Shown in pieces: positions 8,889 to 16,505 of a DNA stretch of 53,556 bases (positions are counted from its first letter, which is position 1; the number at the start of each line of letters is the position of its first letter). Position numbers and translations under genes: made by a program. The notes beneath the pieces are model-generated. The model saw nothing but the letters and a program-made list of their open reading frames with translations, made no database searches and was not told where the DNA came from. Origin of the DNA: Actinomycetes bacterium (GTDB taxonomy: Bacteria; Actinomycetota; Acidimicrobiia; Acidimicrobiales; RAAP-2); assembly GCA_021803085.1 (NCBI GenBank), contig JAJZMD010000244.1:1-53556 (forward strand), written 5' to 3'.

Positions 8889-9310
8889 GTTTCGCTGTGA
8901 GTGGTCGCCGGGACCCGGTCGTGGTCAGCGACACGATGTTGGGAGGCCGCTGTCTGTTCGCCGGTCGTCGACCGGACCTCCGCGGCCCGAAACGAACGCC
9001 GCACGACCTGATCCCGGCTGGAGACGCCGCCACAGCAGGGCAGCGTGCCCTCAACGCGGCGGACCGCTCTCCTCGGTCGAGCTCGACGATCCCATTCGCA
9101 AGCTCCCTTCCGCTGCTCGGGTAGCCACTCGGGCTTGCCCTCACTGACCATTCTCCCCCTCGGGACCCGATCCGCCAAGGGCCTCCAGCTGGGACTTCGC
9201 GCGGCTCTTCCGCAGGCGCGTCCGGTGTGCGGGCTGTGCCGCTCCCTGAGCGCGCGGTTCGGTTGCGGTTGCCGGACGGAGCTGCGACGGCCGGGCGCCG
9301 TCGCGGCTGC
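8889..9310. other. Gene-free stretch, nothing recognised
   Basis: About 420 bases between the hairpin and the convergent rdgB gene. Open frames on both strands are Arg/Pro/Ala-rich and have no recognisable domain or start signal. I found no tRNA fold. It may hold decayed sequence. Confidence 0.5.
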
Positions 9311-9994
9311 TCACCCGTCGCCGTGGCCGCGCTCTGCCGCCAGCGCGTCCGCAAGCGCCCGAAAGGCACGTCCCCGGTGCGAGATCGCGTGCTTCTCCGT
9401 CGGCGACAGCTCGGCGAACGTGCGGCCGTCACCCTCGTCAGGCACGAACACGGGGTCGTATCCGAAGCCGCTGATCCCGCGCGGCGCGTCGGCGATGGTG
9501 CCTGCGACCTCACCCTCGCGCCAGACCTCGCGCCCGTCGGGAAACCGGACGAGCGCGACCGTGCGAAAGCGCGCGCGGCGCGCTCCCCCTCGGTCGTCCC
9601 GGGCCGCGAGCTCGCGCAGCAGCTTCGCGACGTTGTCGGCGTAGCTCGCGCCCTCGCCCGCGTAGCGCGAGGCGAAGACGCCCGGCGCGCCGCCCAGCGC
9701 GTCGACCTCGAACCCCGTGTCGTCGGCGACCGCGGCCAGCCCGGTCGCCGTTGCCAGCGCGACCGCCTTCAGCCGAGCGTTCTCCACGAGGGTGTCACCG
9801 GTCTCTTGGACCTCGGGGACGCCCGCAGGTCGTGCGAGGAGGGCGACCCCGCCGACGCTGCCGAGTATCTCGCGGATCTCGGATGCCTTGTCCGGGTTCG
9901 CCGTGGCCGCGACGAGGACCAGCCGGCCCTCCGCCCGGTCGGCCCCCCGGTCGGCCGCCCGGTCGGCCCCCCGGTCGGCCGCAACTTCGCTCAC
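9311..9994 (-). CDS. rdgB: XTP/dITP diphosphatase (Ham1/RdgB)
   Basis: House-cleaning nucleotide phosphatase (227 residues) that removes ITP, XTP and dITP from the pool. Family signatures are [14 protein letters not shown] near the N-terminus, [24 protein letters not shown] (metal-binding acidic residues), GVFASRYAG and [16 protein letters not shown]. The GTG start overlaps the TGA of rph (GTGA), the common rph-rdgB arrangement. The first 20 residues are an unusual Ala-Asp-Arg-Gly repeat before the usual LVLVAATAN start, encoded by a short DNA repeat at about 9939-9980. This extension should not affect catalysis. Confidence 0.96.
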   Translation of the reverse strand: MSEVAADRGADRAADRGADRAEGRLVLVAATANPDKASEIREILGSVGGVALLARPAGVPEVQETGDTLVENARLKAVALATATGLAAVADDTGFEVDALGGAPGVFASRYAGEGASYADNVAKLLRELAARDDRGGARRARFRTVALVRFPDGREVWREGEVAGTIADAPRGISGFGYDPVFVPDEGDGRTFAELSPTEKHAISHRGRAFRALADALAAERGHGDG

Positions 9995-10764
9995 CGTGGC
10001 GCAGGGGGCTCCGCGAGCACCGCGTCTTGCATCGCGAGCAGCCGCCCGATGCCAGCCTCCGCGAGCATGAGCAGCTCGTCGAGCTCGGAGCGGCTGAACG
10101 GCAGGCCCTCGGCCGTCCCCTGCACCTCCACGTAACGTCCGGAGCCCGTCATCACCACGTTCATGTCGACCTCGGCCCGGAAGTCCTCGGCGTACGGGAG
10201 GTCGAGCATGGGGACGCCCTCCACGATGCCCACCGACACCGCGGCGACCGCGTCGGTCAGCGGGTGCGCGCGGAGCTTTCCCGCCGCCACGAACCGCGTG
10301 AAGGCATCGTGCAGCGCGAGGTACGCGCCGCAGATGGACGCGGTCCTCGTGCCGCCGTCGGCCTGGAGGACGTCGCAGTCCACGGTCACCTGGAGCTCGC
10401 CGAGCGCGACGAGGTCGCACACCGCGCGCAGCGAGCGGCCGATGAGCCGCTGGATCTCCTGGGTGCGGCCGGACTGCTTGCCTTTCGCCGCCTCTCGCGC
10501 CGCGCGCTCTGCCGTCGATCCCGGGAGCATCGAGTACTCGGCGCTCACCCACCCCTTCCCGCTGCCGCGCATCCAGGGCGGCACACGGTCTTCGACCGAC
10601 GCCGTGCACAGGACCTTCGTGCGCCCCATCGAGACGAGGACGGACCCCGGCGCGAACACCGTGAAGTCGCGCTGGAACGTGACCTGGCGGAGCTCGTCGA
10701 GCGCTCGCCCGTCGGCGCGAAGGACGCGGGGGTCGGGTGCTCCGGTGCCGGTCTCGCCCGTCAC
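9991..10764 (-). CDS. rph: Ribonuclease PH
   Basis: Phosphate-dependent 3'-to-5' exoribonuclease (257 residues) that trims the 3' end of tRNA precursors. Diagnostic parts are [18 protein letters not shown], the [16 protein letters not shown] loop, [17 protein letters not shown] (phosphate-binding arginines), [16 protein letters not shown] and the acidic metal site [17 protein letters not shown]. Start is GTG at 10764, with a GAAGGGA purine run about seven bases before it. A TACTGT box some 55 bases upstream is a possible promoter. The gene forms a two-gene operon with rdgB. Confidence 0.97.
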   Translation of the reverse strand: MTGETGTGAPDPRVLRADGRALDELRQVTFQRDFTVFAPGSVLVSMGRTKVLCTASVEDRVPPWMRGSGKGWVSAEYSMLPGSTAERAAREAAKGKQSGRTQEIQRLIGRSLRAVCDLVALGELQVTVDCDVLQADGGTRTASICGAYLALHDAFTRFVAAGKLRAHPLTDAVAAVSVGIVEGVPMLDLPYAEDFRAEVDMNVVMTGSGRYVEVQGTAEGLPFSRSELDELLMLAEAGIGRLLAMQDAVLAEPPAPR

Positions 10765-10864
10765 GTTCTCGTTCCCTTCTCGTGCTGCCGGCGCCTGCCG
10801 CGCCGGATGCCGGCGTGACAGTACCCGGGATCGGGCGACGTCCCGTGCGCGAGGGGCACGGCGA

Positions 10865-11743
10865 TCACCACTCGAACACCCGGCCCGGCGCCGCCAGGTG
10901 CACCGGCCGTCCGAACGCCTCGTCTGCCTCCGCGACGAGCGCGCCCTCGGCGATCGAGGGCCGGCGGTGGGTGAGGACCAGCCGCCCGACCCCGGCAGAC
11001 GAGGCTGCTCTCCCCGCCTGCCTGCCGCTCAGGTGGCGGGCTTCGCCCTCGTGGTCGCGCGTGTAGGTGGCCTCGCAGAGCAGCAGCTCGATCCCGGGCC
11101 CGAGCTCCTCGGGCGCCCAGCCGGGCCCGGTGTCCGCGCTGTAGGCGAGGGATCCCACGGGGTCCGGGCCGGTGCACCCGCTGACGTCGAGGCGCACCGC
11201 GAGCGTCGGCGGCCCGTGGTCGGTCGCGCTGAAGGAGCACAGGATGCCATCGCCCCCGCGGTGCGCACCACCGCCGCCGTGGGCACCGGCGCCCCGGTCC
11301 CCGCTGTGCGCGCCGTCGCCGCGGTGCGCACCACCGCCCGGAGTCCCGCTGTCGCCGCGTGGCCCGAGCGCGATCCGCTGCGACGGCTCGACCTCGTGCC
11401 AGTCGAACACGGGGTCTTCCCCGAAGTACGAGCGCTCGCGTAGGCCCGGAGGCGCATAGACCGGGACGGGGCGGGCGGGGCCCCGCTCCCGGAGCCAGAC
11501 GGCGTACGAGTCGACGTCGCTCCAATGGTCGGGGTGCTCGTGGGAGAGGATGACCGCGTCGACGGCCCCAGGGTTCGAGACGAGCTGGAGGTTGGCGAAG
11601 GTCCCGGGTCCCGCGTCGAGCCAGACGGCCACTCCGGCCACCTCGACGAGGTACCCGCTCCCCGCACCACCTGGCCCGGGATAGCTCCCGTCGCATCCGA
11701 GGACGGTCAGCGTCCCCCGCTCCGCAGCCGGCGCCCTGCCCAC
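10865..11743 (-). CDS. Metallo-beta-lactamase-fold hydrolase (RNase Z/ElaC-like clade)
   Basis: Predicted zinc hydrolase of 292 residues. The metal motif is [12 protein letters not shown]; the next ligand region is [11 protein letters not shown] and the end of the fold is [10 protein letters not shown]. Before these is the family start [21 protein letters not shown] Gly/His-rich insertion of about 35 residues with four histidines sits in the middle (DNA 11245-11350) and is encoded by degenerate GC-rich repeats; it is not part of the family fold. The GTG at 11743 is 20 bases after cysM; a TTG at 11750-11752 is an alternative. Substrate is unknown: homologues are often annotated as RNase Z or phosphodiesterase. 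Confidence 0.85.
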   Translation of the reverse strand: MGRAPAAERGTLTVLGCDGSYPGPGGAGSGYLVEVAGVAVWLDAGPGTFANLQLVSNPGAVDAVILSHEHPDHWSDVDSYAVWLRERGPARPVPVYAPPGLRERSYFGEDPVFDWHEVEPSQRIALGPRGDSGTPGGGAHRGDGAHSGDRGAGAHGGGGAHRGGDGILCSFSATDHGPPTLAVRLDVSGCTGPDPVGSLAYSADTGPGWAPEELGPGIELLLCEATYTRDHEGEARHLSGRQAGRAASSAGVGRLVLTHRRPSIAEGALVAEADEAFGRPVHLAAPGRVFEW

Positions 11744-11762
11744 TCGCCCCAACGTAGAGCGA

Positions 11763-12728
11763 TCAGAAGTAGATGGTCGACCTCGCGCGCTCGGCCACCT
11801 CGTCGATGTCCCCGGTCCACGCACCCGACGACAGGTACTTCCACCCGGCGTCCGCGCAGACGACGACGATGGCGGCCTGCGCGCCGGGGGGGAGCTGCGC
11901 GGCACAACGAGCCGCGCCGGCCATCGCCGCCCCGCTCGACAGCCCGGCGAAGACCCCGGAGTCCGCGAGACGCCGCACCCATTCGACCGACTCCCTCGGC
12001 CGCACGACGGTCTTCCGGTCGAGCAGCGCGGCGCCGCCGAGCTCGTCGAAGATCGGCGGGATGAAGCCGTCGTCCAAGCTGCGGAGCCCGTCGACGATCT
12101 CCCCCGCCGGCGGCTCGACCGCCCAGATCTGCACGGAGGGATTGCGCTCCTTCAGATAGCGGCCGATGCCGAGCAGGGTGCCCGAGGTGCCGAGGCCGGC
12201 CACGAAGTGGGTGACCTCGGGGCAGTCCCGCCAGATCTCGGGTCCGGTCTGCTCGTAGTGGACGCGCGGGTTGGCGGGGTTCGCGTACTGGTAGAGGAAG
12301 ACCCATTCGGCGTGGCCGGCTGCGATGTCCCGGGCCATGCGCACCGCGCCGTTCGAACCTTCTCCACCGGGGGACTCGATGATCTCGGCACCCCACACCT
12401 CGAGCAGCTGGCGGCGCTCCGGGGACACGTTCGAGGGGAGGACCACCTTCAGGTGGTAGCCCTTCACGCGGCACACGAGCGCGAGGCCGATGCCCGTGTT
12501 CCCCGAAGACGGCTCGATCAGCACCTGCCCGGGCTCGCCCGGCCGCAGGAGTCCGGCCTTCTCGGCATCCTCCACCATTGCGAGCGCCACCCGGTCCTTC
12601 ACCGAGCCGCTCGGGTTCTGACCTTCCAGCTTGACGAAGAGGCGCGCCGCCGGGTTCGGGCTGAGCTCGCTCACCTCGACGAGCGGCGTGTTCCCGACGA
12701 GGTCGAGGATGCTGCGATGAGATGCCAC
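11763..12728 (-). CDS. cysM: CysM-type cysteine synthase using the CysO sulfur carrier
   Basis: PLP enzyme of 321 residues. Lys44 in PSGSVKDR is the Schiff-base lysine, SSGNTGIGLAL binds the substrate carboxylate and VAGLGTSGTLLGIG binds the PLP phosphate. It follows cysO and mec on the same strand, the same set as Rv1336-Rv1335-Rv1334 in Mycobacterium tuberculosis, where CysM joins O-phosphoserine to thiocarboxylated CysO. By that context it is O-phosphoserine-dependent rather than a plain O-acetylserine sulfhydrylase. GTG start 19 bases after the cysO stop. Confidence 0.95.
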   Translation of the reverse strand: MASHRSILDLVGNTPLVEVSELSPNPAARLFVKLEGQNPSGSVKDRVALAMVEDAEKAGLLRPGEPGQVLIEPSSGNTGIGLALVCRVKGYHLKVVLPSNVSPERRQLLEVWGAEIIESPGGEGSNGAVRMARDIAAGHAEWVFLYQYANPANPRVHYEQTGPEIWRDCPEVTHFVAGLGTSGTLLGIGRYLKERNPSVQIWAVEPPAGEIVDGLRSLDDGFIPPIFDELGGAALLDRKTVVRPRESVEWVRRLADSGVFAGLSSGAAMAGAARCAAQLPPGAQAAIVVVCADAGWKYLSSGAWTGDIDEVAERARSTIYF

Positions 12729-12747
12729 CGGCCCGGCGCGGCAGGCC

Positions 12748-13029
12748 TCAGCCGCCCGCCACCGCAGGGAGCAGCGACACCTCGTCGCCCTCCCTCACCG
12801 GGGTCTCGAGCGACTCGAGGTAACGGACGTCGTCGTCGTTCACGTAGACGTTCACGAAACGGTGGAGCGAACCGTCGTCGTTCAGCAGCTGGCCGGACAT
12901 GCCGGGGAACTCGGAGACCAGCTCCCGCAGGACGTCGCCGATCGTCGAGGCCTTCACCGTCACGATGGACTGGCCCCCTGCCTGCGAACGAAGGACGGTG
13001 GGCAGGCGGACATCGACTGCGACAGCCAC
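12748..13029 (-). CDS. cysO: CysO, ubiquitin-like sulfur carrier protein
   Basis: Small MoaD/ThiS-fold protein of 93 residues that ends in the required Gly-Gly (LLPAVAGG). The C-terminal glycine is converted to a thiocarboxylate and carries sulfur to CysM. The beta-grasp pattern, with IGDVLRELVSEFPGM and VNVYVNDDDVRYL, is clear. GTG start with GGGAGG about four bases upstream. The C-terminus is already exposed, so no proteolytic trimming is needed before activation. Confidence 0.95.
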   Translation of the reverse strand: MAVAVDVRLPTVLRSQAGGQSIVTVKASTIGDVLRELVSEFPGMSGQLLNDDGSLHRFVNVYVNDDDVRYLESLETPVREGDEVSLLPAVAGG

Positions 13030-13132
13030 GTGACCTCCCGATCTGGGACGAGCCCGCCCCCGGGCCGCCCAATAGTTGACCTTTCGGGTCTGGATTCTAA
13101 CGGGTCGACGGACAGGGCCGGTCGCGCGCGGT

Positions 13133-13266
13133 GCGGCCGCCCGGGAGGGCTCGCGCGGCCCGGCGACAGGGAGGGCACGCGAACGCCCGGGAGGGCACGC
13201 ACGGCCCGGCGACAGGGAGGGTGGAAGCGGCCCGGGGGCGCGAAGGGTGGAAGCGGCCCGGGGAAC
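13133..13266. repeat. GC-rich interspersed repeats between mec and cysO
   Basis: The 20-bp string cggcccggcgacagggaggg occurs at 13156-13175 and 13202-13221, and gggtggaagcggcccggg occurs twice between 13219 and 13263. Together they fill most of the 242-bp gap between mec and cysO. Several short GC-rich stems can form, which could separate or attenuate cysO-cysM expression from mec. Confidence 0.8.
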
Positions 13267-13271
13267 GGGCG

Positions 13272-13700
13272 TCAGACGGCGACGGCCACGGCTGCCTGGC
13301 CGAGCACCACCACCGATTCCTCTTCCACCAGGTCGCCACCGATGCGGTAGCTGCGCACGACCGGGTGGCTGTCGCGCAACGACACCACCACGTAATGCCA
13401 GCTCGGGTCGGGCGCCTGGCCCACGTCGGTCGGCGACGGGTAGGCGTCGGTGTGGGTGTGCGAGTGGAAGACGCCGATGAGCTGCGTGCCGTTCCCCTCG
13501 GCGTCCCGGTCGGCCTGCAGGAGGTCGCGTGAGTCGACCGTGAAGACGCGCGCGGAGGCCGCCTCGTTGCGCGTCGGGTAGAGCCGGTCGACGGTGCCGG
13601 AGACCGGATCGCCCGCCAGAACGCCGCAGGCCTCCTCGGGAAGCCCGGTGATGCAGTGGGCAACCATCTGCAGGTAGAGGGCTCGCGGCAACCGCAACAT
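13272..13700 (-). CDS. mec: Mec, JAMM/MPN+ metalloprotease for CysO-cysteine
   Basis: Zinc isopeptidase of 142 residues that releases cysteine from the CysO-cysteine adduct. The JAMM motif is complete: Glu23 in PEEACGVLAG, then His79-Ser-His81-x7-Ser89-x2-Asp92 (HSHTHTDAYPSPTD). The ATG at 13700 gives the usual start right before the first strand; a TACGAT box lies nine bases upstream of it. Unlike the compact mycobacterial set, 242 bases of repeats separate it from cysO. Confidence 0.94.
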   Translation of the reverse strand: MLRLPRALYLQMVAHCITGLPEEACGVLAGDPVSGTVDRLYPTRNEAASARVFTVDSRDLLQADRDAEGNGTQLIGVFHSHTHTDAYPSPTDVGQAPDPSWHYVVVSLRDSHPVVRSYRIGGDLVEEESVVVLGQAAVAVAV

Positions 13701-13874
13701 CGCTTCTCGATCGTATCCACCGCAGCCTGCAGGGATGCGGATGGCACGGGTGGCCGCGTCGCACGCGGCACGCGGGCCCCCGCGCAGGCAATCACGCCGC
13801 CAACAGCGTGGCCCTCCGGCGCCGCCGGCGACGCAGCGGTGCGAGCCGCGGGAAGGCCGTAGCCTCGAGGTGCC

Positions 13875-14402
13875 ATGGCACGGGCGAAGAAGATGGCGGC
13901 CAAGCGCGCCGCTGAACGCGAGGGGCGCCGCGGCGACCGGGTGGTCGCCACGAACAGGCGGGCGCGCCACGACTACGAGATCCTCGAGACGATCGAAGCG
14001 GGGATCGCACTGCGCGGAAGCGAGGTGAAGTCGTTGCGCGACGGGAAGGGGCAGCTCGCCGATGCCTACGCCCGCGTCGACGGCGGCGAGCTGTGGCTCT
14101 ACGGCCTCCACATCCCCCCGTGGCAGTTCGCGACGGGCTTCGGCGGTCACGAGCCCGACCGGAAGCGAAAGCTGCTCGTCCACCGCAAGGAGATCGACGA
14201 GCTACTGGGCCGCACCCAGCAGCAGTCGCTCACCTTGGTGCCGCTCTCCTTGTACTTCAAAGACGGGAAGGCGAAGGTGCAGCTCGCCCTGGCGCGGGGT
14301 CGAAAGCTCTACGACAAGCGCCAGGCGATCCTCTCGCGCGAGGCCGAACGGGAGTCGGCGCGCGCGCTCCGCAACGCCCAGAGGTGGGGCGTCCACGGCT
14401 GA
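13875..14402 (+). CDS. smpB: SsrA-binding protein SmpB
   Basis: tmRNA partner (175 residues) for rescue of stalled ribosomes. Family motifs are NRRARHDYEILETIEAGI, LRGSEVKSLRDGKGQLADAY and the C-terminal GRKLYDKRQAI segment followed by a basic tail. The tmRNA gene follows about 145 bases downstream, the common arrangement. Start at ATG 13875 has GAGGTG two bases upstream and a TAGCCT box at 13860-13865; ATG 13893 is possible. Confidence 0.97.
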   Translation: MARAKKMAAKRAAEREGRRGDRVVATNRRARHDYEILETIEAGIALRGSEVKSLRDGKGQLADAYARVDGGELWLYGLHIPPWQFATGFGGHEPDRKRKLLVHRKEIDELLGRTQQQSLTLVPLSLYFKDGKAKVQLALARGRKLYDKRQAILSREAERESARALRNAQRWGVHG

Positions 14403-14501
14403 CGTTCGCGATGGCGCCGGGCAGCCCGCCGGCGCCGGGTTCCCTCGACATCACGACAGGGCAGAAAGGGCCGACGGGGCAGGCGGGGCCGATAGAGCCG
14501 G

Positions 14502-14507
14502 TAGAAT
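14502..14507 (+). promoter_or_regulatory. Possible -10 box of the tmRNA gene
   Basis: TAGAAT, about 38 bases upstream of the mature tmRNA 5' end. The -35 region is not clear, so this is a weak call. Confidence 0.35.
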
Positions 14508-14545
14508 CCGTTACGCCAACCCATGCGGTGGCATTGCCAACACGA

Positions 14546-14893
14546 GGGGGTGAAAGGTCTCGACTCCGGTCGTCGAGGTGGGAGAAGCGAGCCGTGGTCT
14601 CCGGAGCCACGTAAAAGAGCCGGAACACAAAACAAACGCCGAGCACCAGCTCGCGTACGCTGCTTAAAAAGTAGCGTCGTCCGCCCAGCCTCAGCTCCAC
14701 GGGCTGGTGAACGGGCGTCATCGAGGGGAGCTTGCTCGTAGGCCGCTCCGGCCGGACTGCGAGGACGCTTTGCCGGGTACGGGACGCCGTCGTTGCCGGC
14801 AGCAGCGGCGCCCCCGACAATCCCTTGCCGGCTGCGCTCGGAGAAGGCCCAGCGAGAAGCCGGAGGACGCGGGTTCGATTCCCGCCACCTCCA
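14546..14893 (+). ncRNA. ssrA: Transfer-messenger RNA (tmRNA)
   Basis: About 348 bases. The 5' end GGGGGTGAAAGGTCTCGACTC fits the tRNA-like consensus. GGGGGTG (14546-14552) pairs with CACCTCC (14886-14892) with one G-U, as in other tmRNAs, then discriminator A. The T-arm GCGGGTTCGATTCCCGC is present and CCA is not encoded. The tag frame ends at TAA 14665-14667 and gives a peptide ending EHKTNAEHQLAYAA. The exact resume codon (GAG 14617, CCG 14620 or GAA 14623) cannot be fixed by eye. smpB lies just upstream. Confidence 0.96.
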
Positions 14894-15411
14894 CTGAAAC
14901 ACTATGCCCCTGACCTGGGCGAACGGTCGCCGTTTGCGCCGACAGGACGCCGTAGGACACGGATAGGACACATGACGCATCCGCGTCGCATCGCCGTCCA
15001 CGCTCCCTGCGCTACTCACCCAACCCTCTTGCGGTGACTCGTCACGAGACGATCACCTTGGAACCCTTCCGGCACTGGCCGCGGGGAGACATGGACGCCA
15101 TCGCACGGGAGGAGGCTTGTGATGCCACCACCGCTCCTGCGCCAGAAGGGCGGAAGGGGTGGAGCGGTAGGCGGGCGGCCTGAGGCCTGCGGTCGTCTTC
15201 GCCGTCGCGGTCTTCGTCCTCGTCTCGTTACTGGGGGCTCGTGCCTGGGAAGTGCGGCCGCCCAGTGGTGCCCGCAGACCCGGCGGTATGCGATGCATGC
15301 TCGACTCGGGTGCATCGTGGTTAGGTGGCGCATCCGAGAGAGAGTCCCCACCGCGACGCGGGGCGCCATCGTCCCGAGGTGAGCGGCGGATGGCCGGAAT
15401 GCCACCGGCAA
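14894..15411. other. Gene-free stretch downstream of tmRNA
   Basis: About 520 bases without a credible gene. It contains a short direct repeat (taggacac at 14953 and 14964). Open frames on both strands have no recognisable domain. The 3' end of ssrA is a favoured integration site for islands, but I did not find a second copy of the tmRNA 3' end, nor an integrase gene. Confidence 0.5.
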
Positions 15412-15445
15412 GGGTCGTCGATCGCCGCACCTCGATCGACGACCC
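15412..15445. promoter_or_regulatory. Perfect 13-bp inverted repeat upstream of the secreted protein gene
   Basis: GGGTCGTCGATCG (15412-15424) and its exact reverse complement (15433-15445) surround an 8-base loop, about 20 bases before the GTG at 15467. It could be a regulator-binding operator or a hairpin that ends upstream transcription. An AATAAT box (15454-15459) follows it. Confidence 0.55.
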
Positions 15446-15466
15446 CGCAGCGCAATAATCCATAGG

Positions 15467-16327
15467 GTGCGATTTCGGCGCTCTGTGCATCTGATCGCGC
15501 TCGTGGTGGTCGCATCCGCCGCTCTGGATGCCTCGGGGCCGGGTTACGCGGCCGCCCAGTTTCAGACCCGTAACCCCTCCCCGGTCCACTTCGCCATCGA
15601 GACCAGTAAGACGACGTGGACGAAGGTCCCTGGCTCACCAGCCGCGCGGATCGGACAGGGCTATCCAGGGGAGGAGTACCGCCTCGAGCTCTGCGGCTGG
15701 CCGTCCAACCGCACTTCGATCACCGTGGCCGAGGCCAAGGCGTTCCGGTGCTCGCCCTACGCGGTCGGTCTCTCGGTGCCGGCCCCTGGCTCCTTCGAGG
15801 TCCTCTCTTCGCCGATCGGTGACAAGTGGCCGGAGTCACAGAACGGCGGTCTGTCCCGCGAACTGCGATTCGTGAAGCGTGAGGGCAACGTTCTCGAAGT
15901 CGGACCGAACCTCATGGAGTACGGCGATTACTCGGGCGGGGCCCGCCCATCGTTCGACGAAACTGGCGGCTCGCTGTGGATCTTCGACTACAGGACCGAA
16001 CGCGGGCCGGAGGCCATCCGTGTCTCCACGAGCTCAGGTGAGATCCTCCAGCGAACCCGGATGCCCCCGATCAGCCGGCCCATCGTTGGGGCCAACGCGC
16101 TCGGCTTTTGGTTGGCGCAGGACTCCACCAGCGAGTACCCCTCCACTGCGAGGTTGGGGGTCTGGTTCGCTCCTCTCGGCGCGTCCAAGAGCGAGCTTGT
16201 GAAGGCGACCGACGGGAGTGCCTGGGCGATGCGGGCCGACGGCACCGCGATGGACGTGTTCATCAGCCCAAACTGGCCCGCGCAGAGGTCCGTCGTCGAT
16301 CTGTGGCGGTTCACGCCTACGAGCTGA
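15467..16327 (+). CDS. Secreted protein of unknown function
   Basis: A protein of 286 residues with a Sec signal peptide: basic MRFRRS, a hydrophobic core at about 8-20 and probable cleavage after AAA near residue 30. The mature part is soluble and rich in short strands and aromatics, with two cysteines early in it (LCGW and FRCSPY) that might form a disulfide. No family is recognised. GTG start; an AATAAT box lies seven bases upstream, suggesting a leaderless message behind the 13-bp inverted repeat. It sits in the island-like stretch after tmRNA. Confidence 0.7.
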   Translation: MRFRRSVHLIALVVVASAALDASGPGYAAAQFQTRNPSPVHFAIETSKTTWTKVPGSPAARIGQGYPGEEYRLELCGWPSNRTSITVAEAKAFRCSPYAVGLSVPAPGSFEVLSSPIGDKWPESQNGGLSRELRFVKREGNVLEVGPNLMEYGDYSGGARPSFDETGGSLWIFDYRTERGPEAIRVSTSSGEILQRTRMPPISRPIVGANALGFWLAQDSTSEYPSTARLGVWFAPLGASKSELVKATDGSAWAMRADGTAMDVFISPNWPAQRSVVDLWRFTPTS

Positions 16328-16462
16328 CGGCCGAGACTCGAGCGCCTGCAGTGCACGGCGGTAGGGGACAAGGCGCCGGGAGCGGTCCGGCGTGACTGAC
16401 ACAGTGGGCTGAAAGGCAGCGTGCCTCGCCCAAGGCAAGAGGATGGGAGGTGGTCCTTCTTG

Positions 16463-16498
16463 CTATAAGTCTTATAGTATAGCTCACTGCTATAGTGA
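16463..16498. promoter_or_regulatory. AT-rich palindromes and -10 box before the AAA ATPase
   Basis: CTATAAG-T-CTTATAG (16463-16477) is a perfect 7-bp inverted repeat, and TCACT-GCTAT-AGTGA (16484-16498) is a second one. The TATAGT inside the second (16491-16496) is a good -10 box nine bases before the ATG at 16506. The AT content stands out sharply from the surroundings. The layout suggests a promoter controlled by a dimeric repressor. Confidence 0.6.
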
Positions 16499-16505
16499 CT
16501 CGAGT

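Noticed and set aside
8726-9178. 150-codon minus-strand frame in the gap before rdgB
   Set aside because: No family resemblance or start signal, and the frame crosses the 14-bp hairpin.
13075-13100. TTGACC followed by TCTAAC on the plus strand as a promoter
   Set aside because: The spacing is too short for a sigma-70 promoter and it would point antisense into mec.
14411-14563. Collagen-like peptide frame between smpB and tmRNA (GPTGQAGPIEP)
   Set aside because: The frame runs into the tmRNA 5' end and its start lacks any support. It has only a few Gly-X-Y triplets.
15053-15589. 178-codon minus-strand open frame after tmRNA
   Set aside because: Low-complexity Arg/Pro-rich translation without a domain, and it overlaps the start of the secreted protein gene.
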